DNA of 64,000 bases. It comes from Phycisphaerales bacterium. GTDB lineage: Bacteria > Planctomycetota > Phycisphaerae > Phycisphaerales > SM1A02. Under the pieces are notes generated by a model. It saw nothing but the letters and a program-made list of their open reading frames with translations, ran no database searches and was not told where the DNA came from. This document shows positions 54,010 through 62,524 of the stretch, piece after piece. The translations under genes were made by a program, and so were the position numbers. Where the stretch lies: NCBI GenBank assembly GCA_028278245.1, contig JANQEQ010000148.1, positions 62,001-126,000 on the forward strand, written 5' to 3'. The number at the start of each line of letters is the position of its first letter. Position 1 is the first letter of the stretch.

Positions 54010-56282
54010 AACTCCTGCGAAGTTATCCCACCATGGCTTATATTACGGTTCTGCTGGCCCTGATCGGTGTGGGTGTCGCCCAGCGCAGCATCGAATTAAT
54101 TCTCGTGGCAGGTACATTGGCAGCAATGAGCTGGTATGTCACGGAAGGTCCACGCGGGCGCTCGCTCCCCAAGTGGGTTTCAAACATGCTTGTGATCGCT
54201 GCCTCACTCTTTGCGGTCGTTGATGTACTCAACCACGGGCAGGGACTGGAACTTTTTAACATCGTGGGGAGATTCTGTGTCTGGCTGACGATCATCAAGC
54301 TGTATGAGAGAAAGACCGTTCGTGATCACGGCAGCCTGCTGTTGTTGAGTCTGCTTCAGATGATCTCAGGATGCCTGACTTCTGCAGATCTTGCGTTCGG
54401 CATCATCCTGGTGTTCTATGCAGGATTGGGCATCTACACGCTGCTCCTCTACCAGCTTTATGCCTCGCTCGAAAGAGCGCGAGCTGTGCGTCGAGCGTGG
54501 GGTCCGAGCGTCGCAGCCCAGGTTCCAGTGATCCGTCCCGTGGCTGGTCGCAGATTAGCAATGAACTTCAGATTTCTGGTCATGACCGTGGCGGTCAGCG
54601 GTGTTGTATTAAGTGCGCTGGTCTTTGTTATCTTTCCCCGCTCAGTGGGACGGGGAATGATCAATCATCTGCAGGCACCACGCGTCGAGAGAAGGACCGG
54701 CTTTTCCCCGACAATTGATCTCGTGGGAGGCAGCAGGATTACAACGTCGCGCCGCTCGGTGGCTTTTTTCCAGATGCGCGATGATCAGGATCAAACCATT
54801 GTCACACAGGAACCGATTTATCTTCGCGGATCCGTTCTGAAACACTACGCTGGTGGTGGAATCTGGACATCATCCACCGGCAACGTCCGTCGACTGGAAT
54901 GTAATGCCAGGTCGTTCGTTCAGTTTTCACTCTTCCCCGCATCGGAAGATGAGGCAGGTCGTATTACTTTTGAGTTAACTTTTTCAGACGGAACCGATTG
55001 GCTGTTTTCTCCATCTGTTCCGGTTGCTGTACTCACTGAGGATCCACGCGCGGTGGATTATGATGCCGCCACACACGTTATTCGCACTACACCTGAAAGT
55101 AGTCGGATATATTCTTACTCGGTTGAAGTGCTCCCCGATCCGACTGAAATTGAACTTGCCGAATTGCAGGTGCGTGTTGCTCAACCCTGGGAGGATGCCT
55201 CACCGTTCCCAGCTGGCCGTGTGCGCGGACGACAAGTCCGTAATCTCGCCCAGCAACTCCTTGATGCTCATGATTTTCAGAAGCCGCGCTATCGAGCCGC
55301 CCAATGGGCGCAGTTCAATTACCAGGCTGCCGTGATCTTTACCGACTATCTTCGGTCTGATGAATTTACTTATACCCTTGATATCAACGATGTTGTTTTC
55401 AGCGATCAACAGGAAGATCCGATCGAACACTTTCTCTTAACATCAAAGAGAGGCCACTGTGAATATTTTGCGTCAGCACTGGCAGCATTATGTCACAGCG
55501 TTGATGTTGAGGCGCGCATTGTCACTGGTTATGTAACAGCTGATTTCGATGAAAATAAACAGCAGTACCACATCATCGAAGCGAACGCCCATGCCTGGGT
55601 GGAAATTCGCAACGGACCTTACAATTGGCAAATGATCGATCCCACTCCCCCGGGAGAATTAGCCTTTACTCTGCAGGAAGAGGCTACGTTCGCTGATCGC
55701 CTTGGTTGGTTTTATCAGGATCTGGAGAGTGCGTGGAGTCATCAGGTCGTGGAGTTTGATCAATCATCGCAATATCGCCTTTCTTCGGCTCTGAACTTGC
55801 GCTGGAAACAACGCCTCCAAACTGCCTGGAGCAGGGTCCGCGAGTGGATGGCAGCAGTTAACCGCGCCTTTTATCTCGGCCCGGCTGGTTACATCTGGAT
55901 GGGGATTGTCGGCTTGGCGCTTCTCATTGCAATTATCGCACTGATCAAACTGACACGCCGATCGCGCGCAGTGCAACGAACATTACAAATCCAACATCTC
56001 TCAGGCAGCGATTATCAGCGCATGTTGCAGCAGCTTGGGTTCTATCTCGACATGCTGATCGTGCTGCAGAAAAATGGCATACCTAAACCAGATTGGCAGC
56101 CGCCCCTGGCGCACGCTCATCTTATAACTGAATCCTATCCGGACGCTGCTGATCATATCCGTCGGATTACTGACCTGTTCTATACGGGACGTTTTGGTAA
56201 TCGGAGACTCACCTCGGATGAGATACGTCAGGCAGAGGACCTTGTATCCGGACTGGCGCACAAACTGCAAACGAAAGTTTGA
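54006..56282 (+). CDS. TgpA-like transglutaminase membrane protein
   Basis: 758 residues. Five to six N-terminal membrane segments, a periplasmic DUF3488-type region, then a transglutaminase-core domain whose catalytic triad is visible as Cys in RGHCEYFASA, His in NAHAWVEI and Asp in DPTPPGE. One more membrane span (YIWMGIVGLALLIAIIALI) and a C-terminal cytoplasmic DUF4129-like region (about 100 residues) finish it. TgpA homologues act in the periplasm, and in Pseudomonas the gene is essential. Translationally coupled to DUF58 by the ATGA overlap. Substrate unknown. Confidence 0.93.
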   Translation: MKLLRSYPTMAYITVLLALIGVGVAQRSIELILVAGTLAAMSWYVTEGPRGRSLPKWVSNMLVIAASLFAVVDVLNHGQGLELFNIVGRFCVWLTIIKLYERKTVRDHGSLLLLSLLQMISGCLTSADLAFGIILVFYAGLGIYTLLLYQLYASLERARAVRRAWGPSVAAQVPVIRPVAGRRLAMNFRFLVMTVAVSGVVLSALVFVIFPRSVGRGMINHLQAPRVERRTGFSPTIDLVGGSRITTSRRSVAFFQMRDDQDQTIVTQEPIYLRGSVLKHYAGGGIWTSSTGNVRRLECNARSFVQFSLFPASEDEAGRITFELTFSDGTDWLFSPSVPVAVLTEDPRAVDYDAATHVIRTTPESSRIYSYSVEVLPDPTEIELAELQVRVAQPWEDASPFPAGRVRGRQVRNLAQQLLDAHDFQKPRYRAAQWAQFNYQAAVIFTDYLRSDEFTYTLDINDVVFSDQQEDPIEHFLLTSKRGHCEYFASALAALCHSVDVEARIVTGYVTADFDENKQQYHIIEANAHAWVEIRNGPYNWQMIDPTPPGELAFTLQEEATFADRLGWFYQDLESAWSHQVVEFDQSSQYRLSSALNLRWKQRLQTAWSRVREWMAAVNRAFYLGPAGYIWMGIVGLALLIAIIALIKLTRRSRAVQRTLQIQHLSGSDYQRMLQQLGFYLDMLIVLQKNGIPKPDWQPPLAHAHLITESYPDAADHIRRITDLFYTGRFGNRRLTSDEIRQAEDLVSGLAHKLQTKV

Positions 56283-56303
56283 TTAGGGCTGTTTACGTTT
56301 TGA

Positions 56304-57032
56304 GTGTATGATGCAGATGTGACGGATGCACTGTATCACAATTTTCTCAGTGATGATCAGAATCAGCATGATCCGGATCGTTCGCGCGCGCAGATAACCG
56401 AGTTGCAGAAATTCCTGGATCCCCCACCGAGGCATGTACTGGACTTGGGGTGTGGTAAAGGCAGAATATTGATCCCCCTGCTTGAGGCCGGCCACCATGT
56501 CATCGGTCTGGATCATGATGCGTCAATGCTCCAGCAATGCCGGGAAAAAGCAGAAATGCAAGGGTTTACCGCAACTCTGCGCGAAGCGGATTTCTTAGCG
56601 GCTACTCCACTGGAATCTCCACAAAGCTTTGATGCCATTTGCCTGCTGGGCAACACGATCATGACCGTCGTGGATGTCGATGAAGCGGTCACTCTCTTTT
56701 GTCGGGTGGGCGAAGTTCTCAAACCGGGTGGACGATTCATCATTGACGATTGCCCCCAGGATCTCTGGCCGGAGCTGATCGAAGGCCGCTGGCAGACCGG
56801 GCTGAGCGAGGATGGTTCACTGCAAATGGTGTGGGAGAGGGATGATGCGGTCTTTATGTTGCGAACAGGTGATGATGTTGATCCGGACTCTTGGGATTTC
56901 AAGCCGACCGATCGACGGTGCCGTCTTTGGAGCATGGGGGAACTGAAGCTGGTTGCTCGATTGGCAGGATTATCGGCCCCCCGACATCACCCTGACGCTG
57001 CGGTATTGATTATGCAACGCCCATCTGCGTAA
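56304..57032 (+). CDS. Class I SAM-dependent methyltransferase
   Basis: 242 residues with a GTG start. Motif I is VLDLGCGKGRIL near residues 45-56, the acidic residue of motif II is GLDHDASML, and FDAICLLGNTIMTV and LKPGGRFIIDD are post-I and motif III blocks. The substrate cannot be predicted. It lies 21 bases after the TgpA-like gene and may share its transcript. Confidence 0.88.
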   Translation: MYDADVTDALYHNFLSDDQNQHDPDRSRAQITELQKFLDPPPRHVLDLGCGKGRILIPLLEAGHHVIGLDHDASMLQQCREKAEMQGFTATLREADFLAATPLESPQSFDAICLLGNTIMTVVDVDEAVTLFCRVGEVLKPGGRFIIDDCPQDLWPELIEGRWQTGLSEDGSLQMVWERDDAVFMLRTGDDVDPDSWDFKPTDRRCRLWSMGELKLVARLAGLSAPRHHPDAAVLIMQRPSA

Positions 57033-57129
57033 GCGAGTCGTGGATAAGCAATTACCGTGAAGAATCCACCGGTGACGGACGATACTGCGCGTGGTTTTCA
57101 ATCCATACTCTTGCAGAGGGAGATTGCCT

Positions 57130-58014
57130 GTGCCTGCCAACCGGTCCCGCACCTCCGGCTGGCGCCGATGCCTTCACCAGATCCACCAGCGTAACGGCGC
57201 CATCGAAATTGCACTTGCTCGTCAATACCTCGACGATCAATGCGGCAATCATCTCATCTGGCGCGTGCGCCTGTTGCAGATCAAAGAAGGCGAGCTGCTG
57301 GTGGAGCAACCGATTGCCTTGGGGCAGGAAGTCCCACTGGAATCGGAGGTGGAACTCGTCGCGATCATTGCCATTGGGCAGAATCGTTGGATGTTCCAGT
57401 CCAGGAATCTCGGCACGATGCAATTTGAAAATCAAAATGGTCGAAGTGTGACCGCAATCCGACTTCAGCTCCCCGATGAAGTGCAGCGATGTCAACGCCG
57501 TAATTTCTACCGTTCTGCCACGGCCGGCCTTCATCTTCCCGAGGTGGAACTCTGGCCGCTGCTTGATCCCAAATCAGTCGTGCTTGCTGAGCGCGCTAAC
57601 GAACTGGAATACGAAGCATCTCTGGAAGATTCACAACAAACAGAATCAACCCCATTTGATTTGAATGAAGAAGAGGTCATGCCGGAGGTCGGCCCACAAT
57701 TCACCGCAACGATGCTTAACATCGGCGGGGGTGGCGTAGGCGTCCGTGTCAAGCCGAGTGATACCGCCACTGTCACTCGACATAAGTTGTTCTGGGTGCG
57801 CATCAAGTTGCCGCCGGAGTTAACAGTCCCGGTCTGTACGTCAACGAAGCTCGTCCATACACATCTTGATTCCTCTCAGCATGTCTATGCGGGTCTGGCA
57901 TTTGATTTCACCTTCAATCCTGCTCATGAGCGTTTTGTCGGGAATCAGATCTGCCGGTTTATCGCTCTGCAGCAGCGCGCCATGATGCAGCAGGAACAAT
58001 CCGACGCCGCGTGA
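57130..58014 (+). CDS. PilZ domain protein (c-di-GMP binding), YcgR-like
   Basis: 294 residues. An N-terminal YcgR-like barrel (about 20-110) precedes a PilZ domain whose signature pieces are visible: QRRNFYR (the RxxxR arm) and NIGGGGVGV ([D/N]xSxxG position). The PilZ domain is interrupted by a ~60-residue acidic insertion (about 150-210). The GTG at 57130 was chosen because GGGAG lies eight bases before it; a GTG at 57091 would add 13 residues. YcgR-type proteins bind cyclic di-GMP and adjust motility or exopolysaccharide output. The Ser of DxSxxG is replaced by Gly here, so ligand binding needs testing. Confidence 0.8.
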   Translation: MPANRSRTSGWRRCLHQIHQRNGAIEIALARQYLDDQCGNHLIWRVRLLQIKEGELLVEQPIALGQEVPLESEVELVAIIAIGQNRWMFQSRNLGTMQFENQNGRSVTAIRLQLPDEVQRCQRRNFYRSATAGLHLPEVELWPLLDPKSVVLAERANELEYEASLEDSQQTESTPFDLNEEEVMPEVGPQFTATMLNIGGGGVGVRVKPSDTATVTRHKLFWVRIKLPPELTVPVCTSTKLVHTHLDSSQHVYAGLAFDFTFNPAHERFVGNQICRFIALQQRAMMQQEQSDAA

Positions 58015-58105
58015 GTGTTGTATTGTCAAAACCGCTCCCTCACGGTCGCGGCTCGTTGAAGATAAAAATTACGTTCTGTGTGTGATGGGTATGTTGTTGT
58101 GGTGA

Positions 58106-59596
58106 CTACACAGGTACAGGAATAGAACGACCGTGTAGTTGGGTCACGTTCATATCAGAACTCTCAGCGGACAAAATATTCCTCAACACTGCGGTCTTAT
58201 CCAGACTCTCGGTGTATTCGCGATCGGGTGTGCTGTCGGCGACGATGCCGCAGCCGGCGGAGTAATCCAGTTGTCCATCGAGTTGATCCCAGCGCCCTTC
58301 CGCGGCTTGTCCGCTTAGCAGAATTGTGCGGATAGCGATGGACAGGCACAGGTTGCCGCAATCACTGATGTAACCGATTGCGCCGCAGTATGGACCGCGC
58401 TGCACCGGTTCCAGTTCCTCGATGATCTGCATCGCGCGGATCTTCGGCGCCCCGGTGACCGATCCGCCCGGGAAAGTTGCCGCCAACATTTGGCCTATCG
58501 TGACGTCATCCCGCATCGTCCCCGTAACCTGTCCCACACCGTGATGGACAGTGCCGTGCGTTTCGATCGTGCGGTCGTGTTCAACCCTAACCGAACCAAA
58601 CTTACAGATGCGTCCCAGATCATTTCGCATCAGGTCAACGATCATGTGCAATTCCGCTGCATCTTTCGTTGAGTCGGCCAGTTGATCGGGGGTAGAACTG
58701 CTTGGTGACGTTCCCTTGATCGGGCGGGTGACCAGACGATTCCCGGTTGCGTCGAACTGGAGGAAGAGTTCCGGGCTGAGTGAAATCAAGCGACGACCGC
58801 CCGGCATTTCAAGATATGAACCGTACCACGCTTCACTGGCGTCAAGAGCGTGCTGGGCAAAGTGACGGGTCGAGCCGGTGAATGGGGCGGTGAACCGTTG
58901 GGCGATGTTGGCCTGATATATATCGCCCGCCGCGATGTGATCCAGTGTCTGCTGCACTGCGGCTTGGTATCGTTCAGGCGACTGACGCGGAGTGAGTGAG
59001 CCAACGGAGAAGGATTGGGATTCGAGTTGGGCATTACGTGTGGGTAAGTAGTGTGTGTGGTGGGGGGGGGCGAAGTCAGGTTGGCCGATCGTGAACATCT
59101 GTCCCGTGTGATTATCGAAGATGAGTGCATCGGGGCAGTAGGCAAGTTCGATCAGAGGCCAATCTCGGTCCCTGGCAGGTACCTGTCCACATGTTGCAGC
59201 CGGCTCGATCACCCGACCCAGGTCATAGGAAAAGTAGCCGATCCACCCGCCCGCGAACGGCAACAGATCTGCTACCGCCTGATCATTCAGCCGGGGATTC
59301 GCCCGCCGAGTCATCTCAAGGAGAAGATCCAGATCCTGCAATGGATCGTGTGTCCACGTCGGGGCTGACATCCCGTTGGGAAGCGTGCCCTGGAGCGATG
59401 ACTTGCCGTCAAATCGGTAATAGGCCTTGGGGCAGGCTGAGATTGAGTACCGTGTCCAGGGTCCACCTGCGATCGTAGCTCCCGATGAATGGAGGATCAT
59501 GATCGGGCGGTCGGTGTGTTGATCGCAGCAGATAGCAAGGGGCGAAGTCCCCCTGAATTCAGCATTTTTATGAAGATTTCTTGTGACCTGCGTCAT
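58106..59596 (-). CDS. pabB: Aminodeoxychorismate synthase component I
   Basis: 496 residues of the chorismate-utilising enzyme family. The hallmark blocks are TRPIKGTSP, DLMRNDLGRICKFGSVRV and the PGGSVTGAPKIRAMQIIEELEP loop, followed by GAIGYISDCGNLCLSIAIRT and AGCGIVADS. With glutaminase PabA it makes 4-amino-4-deoxychorismate for folate. TrpE is possible, but the PIKGT lysine (nucleophile in PabB, not TrpE) supports pabB. The ATG at 59596 was chosen; ten codons upstream are weak. A C9 run (59070-59062 on the minus strand) lies in the coding sequence. PabA/PabC are not in the window. Confidence 0.92.
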   Translation of the reverse strand: MTQVTRNLHKNAEFRGTSPLAICCDQHTDRPIMILHSSGATIAGGPWTRYSISACPKAYYRFDGKSSLQGTLPNGMSAPTWTHDPLQDLDLLLEMTRRANPRLNDQAVADLLPFAGGWIGYFSYDLGRVIEPAATCGQVPARDRDWPLIELAYCPDALIFDNHTGQMFTIGQPDFAPPHHTHYLPTRNAQLESQSFSVGSLTPRQSPERYQAAVQQTLDHIAAGDIYQANIAQRFTAPFTGSTRHFAQHALDASEAWYGSYLEMPGGRRLISLSPELFLQFDATGNRLVTRPIKGTSPSSSTPDQLADSTKDAAELHMIVDLMRNDLGRICKFGSVRVEHDRTIETHGTVHHGVGQVTGTMRDDVTIGQMLAATFPGGSVTGAPKIRAMQIIEELEPVQRGPYCGAIGYISDCGNLCLSIAIRTILLSGQAAEGRWDQLDGQLDYSAGCGIVADSTPDREYTESLDKTAVLRNILSAESSDMNVTQLHGRSIPVPV

Positions 59597-59717
59597 GTTT
59601 CTAAGCTGAATATATGCCTGAATCAACGGAGGAGGCTACACTCCACCTACTTGGTGCTATTCCTTGAAGTTAGCACCCTCAAATTCTCCGACCGCCACAA
59701 TCATAGGAACAAAGACG

Positions 59718-62414
59718 ATGACGACCATGGTCGCAAACCGCAAACAATCAATGGGGAAGGGATCAACCGGCAAATCCCAGTCAATTCCGAAAATGGTCTA
59801 TTACTTTGGCAGTACCAAAACCGAGGGTAATGCGAAACAGAAAGCACTGCTAGGCGGTAAAGGAGCCAATCTTGCTGAAATGACGGCGATCGGCCTGCCC
59901 GTGCCTCCGGGTTTCACCGTCACGACTGAAGCGTGCGCTGCCTATCAGACCAAGGGCAAAATGCCACGTGGACTGATGGATCAGATCAAAAAGAACGTGA
60001 CGATCCTGGAGAAGGAAACCGGCAAGATTTTCGGAGCCGATCATGATCCCCTGCTCCTGTCGGTACGAAGTGGTGCGGCCATCTCCATGCCCGGCATGAT
60101 GGATACCGTCCTCAATCTCGGCCTGTCGGACAAGGTTGTCAAAGGTCTGGCCAAGGCAATGGGCGATGAACGATTCCCCTACGATGCCTATCGCAGACTC
60201 ATCAATATGTACGGCGACGTGGTGATGGGAGTGGATCACCATTACTTCGAATCCGCATTCAACACAATCAAGCGTAAATACGGGGTGGAGCTGGATACGG
60301 ATGTACCGGCCGAGGGCTTGCAGGAGCTGTGCGATGCGTACAAGAAGGTGTACCGCAAACACGTCGGCAGCCCGTTCCCGCAGGATCCCTACAAGCAGCT
60401 GGCACTGGCGACCGAAGCGGTGTTCAAGAGCTGGAACGCGCCGCGGGCCGTGAGCTATCGTCGCATCAATGAAATCACCGGCCTCAACGGTACGGCAGTC
60501 AATGTGCAGACGATGGTGTTCGGCAACATGGGTGATGATTGTGGTACCGGCGTGGCGTTTACCCGCAATCCCTCCACCGGCGAGAACAAGTTCTACGGTG
60601 AGTTCCTCATCAACGCCCAGGGCGAAGATGTCGTGGCCGGTATTCGCACGCCTCAACCATGCGATGAAATGTCTAAGTGGAACAAGCAGGCGTATCAGCA
60701 GCTGCTTGAGATCAAGGATATTCTCGAAAACCACTACAAGGAGATGGAGGATATTGAATTCACCATCGAGCGTGACAAGCTGTACATGTTGCAGACTCGT
60801 ACCGGTAAGCGAACCGGCGCAGCAGCAGTCAAGATCGCAGTAGACATGGTGAAAGAAAAGCTGCTCACCAAGGAAGAAGCGATCAAATCCATCCCGCCGG
60901 AGGATCTCACACAACTGCTGCTTCCCAGTTTTACGCCGGCCAGCAAGAAGAACGCAAAAGTGCTTACCCGTGGTCTGCCTGCATCACCCGGCGCAGCGTT
61001 CGGCAAGCTCGCCTTCACTGCAGATGAAGCAGTTGAACGTAGCGAAAACGGCGAGAAGGTACTGCTGGTGCGAAAAGAAACATCCCCGGAGGATGTCGAA
61101 GGCATGCACCATGCCGCGGGTATTCTCACCTCAACCGGTGGTATGACCAGTCACGCGGCCGTGGTGGCACGTGGATGGGGTAAATGCTGTGTAGCTGGGG
61201 CGGGTGAGATCAACATAGATGAAAAGAAACGCGTCGCCGTGATTCACGGCAAGAAGTACGGGCCCAACGATGTCCTGTCACTGGATGGAACTGCCGGTGA
61301 AGTGCTGGAAGGTGAAGTGCAGGGAACGCCGCCGAAGTTGTCAGGCGATTTTGCCACCATCATGAAATGGTCGGATGAATTGAAAACACTCGGCATCCGC
61401 ACCAACGCCGATACACCGGCCGACGCCAAGCGCGCTCGTGATTTCGGTGCCAAGGGTATTGGGCTATGCCGCACCGAGCACATGTTCTTCGATCCGCAAC
61501 GTATTATCCGAATGCGGGAAATGATTCTGGCGGAAAACAAAGCTGATCGCGAGAAAGCGTTGAAGAAACTGCTTCCTTTCCAGCGGAAGGATTTCACCGG
61601 CATTTTTACTGCGATGAAGGGTTTGCCGGTTACGGTTCGTCTGCTCGATCCGCCACTGCATGAGTTCCTTCCCCATGATCTGGATGCACAAAAGGAACTG
61701 GCGAAGGAGTTGGATGTTCCGGTGCGCATGGTCAAACAGCGGGTCGCTGCCCTCCACGAAGCTAACCCCATGCTCGGCCACCGTGGGTGTCGTCTTTCGA
61801 TCACCTATCCGGAAATCTGCGTCATGCAGACCACCGCGATCGTGGAAGCGATGATTGCCTGCAAGAAGAAGAAGATTAACGCCAAGCCGGAAATCATGGT
61901 TCCGCTCATCGGCACCAAGCAGGAACTGAGCCAGTTGAGAGAACTCATTCAGGAAACCATCGACACCGTCAAGAAGAAAAAGAAGTACACCGGCAAGCTC
62001 GATATCCCGATCGGCACGATGATCGAGATCCCCCGTGCCGCTCTCACCGCGGATGAAGTTGCCGATGTTGCAGACTTCTTCAGCTTCGGGACCAATGACC
62101 TGACCCAGATGACCTTCGGGTACAGCCGCGATGACATCAACACCTTCCTGCCGGACTATCTGGCGGCCAACATCCTCGCCAAGGATCCATTCCAGTCACT
62201 GGACAGTGACGGGGTTGGACAACTGGTCGACATCGCCTGCAAGAAAGGTCGCGTGTGCAATCCGAAACTCAAGCTTGGAATCTGCGGCGAGCATGGCGGT
62301 GACCCCGCTTCGATCAAGTTCTTCCACAAGGTTGGGTTGAACTACGTCAGTTGCTCCCCCTTCCGCGTCCCGATCGCGCGACTATGTGCCGCCCAGGCCG
62401 CCCTGGGTGACTAA
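59718..62414 (+). CDS. ppdK: Pyruvate, phosphate dikinase
   Basis: 898 residues. The N-terminal ATP-grasp domain (LLGGKGANLAEMTAIGLPVPPGFTVT) is followed by the swivelling phosphohistidine domain with catalytic H479 in GGMTSHAAVVARG. The C-terminal PEP/pyruvate TIM barrel has catalytic C856 in GICGEHGGD and the substrate loop CRTEHMFF. It interconverts pyruvate, ATP and Pi with PEP, AMP and PPi. The ATG at 59718 has AGGA nine bases upstream; the N-terminus is ~25 residues longer than the family minimum (MVYYFG). A terminator hairpin follows. Confidence 0.96.
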   Translation: MTTMVANRKQSMGKGSTGKSQSIPKMVYYFGSTKTEGNAKQKALLGGKGANLAEMTAIGLPVPPGFTVTTEACAAYQTKGKMPRGLMDQIKKNVTILEKETGKIFGADHDPLLLSVRSGAAISMPGMMDTVLNLGLSDKVVKGLAKAMGDERFPYDAYRRLINMYGDVVMGVDHHYFESAFNTIKRKYGVELDTDVPAEGLQELCDAYKKVYRKHVGSPFPQDPYKQLALATEAVFKSWNAPRAVSYRRINEITGLNGTAVNVQTMVFGNMGDDCGTGVAFTRNPSTGENKFYGEFLINAQGEDVVAGIRTPQPCDEMSKWNKQAYQQLLEIKDILENHYKEMEDIEFTIERDKLYMLQTRTGKRTGAAAVKIAVDMVKEKLLTKEEAIKSIPPEDLTQLLLPSFTPASKKNAKVLTRGLPASPGAAFGKLAFTADEAVERSENGEKVLLVRKETSPEDVEGMHHAAGILTSTGGMTSHAAVVARGWGKCCVAGAGEINIDEKKRVAVIHGKKYGPNDVLSLDGTAGEVLEGEVQGTPPKLSGDFATIMKWSDELKTLGIRTNADTPADAKRARDFGAKGIGLCRTEHMFFDPQRIIRMREMILAENKADREKALKKLLPFQRKDFTGIFTAMKGLPVTVRLLDPPLHEFLPHDLDAQKELAKELDVPVRMVKQRVAALHEANPMLGHRGCRLSITYPEICVMQTTAIVEAMIACKKKKINAKPEIMVPLIGTKQELSQLRELIQETIDTVKKKKKYTGKLDIPIGTMIEIPRAALTADEVADVADFFSFGTNDLTQMTFGYSRDDINTFLPDYLAANILAKDPFQSLDSDGVGQLVDIACKKGRVCNPKLKLGICGEHGGDPASIKFFHKVGLNYVSCSPFRVPIARLCAAQAALGD

Positions 62415-62441
62415 GCCAAATTACAAATAAGTCAATTGATA

Positions 62442-62465
62442 AAGCCGCGAATGATCGCGGCTTTT
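62442..62465 (+). terminator. ppdK terminator (bidirectional)
   Basis: AAGCCGCGA (62442-62450) pairs perfectly with TCGCGGCTT (62455-62463) around a 4-base loop, 27 bases after the ppdK stop, ending in a T-rich tail. On the other strand it could also end ahcY. Confidence 0.85.
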
Positions 62466-62524
62466 ACCATGGAGTGTGAGGGGGTGGCATGGGTAGGGTG
62501 AAGCCATACCCGTGTACATTTTCA

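Noticed and set aside
59489-59830. 113-codon plus-strand frame between pabB and ppdK
   Set aside because: It overlaps both genes in other frames and has no Shine-Dalgarno or recognisable sequence.
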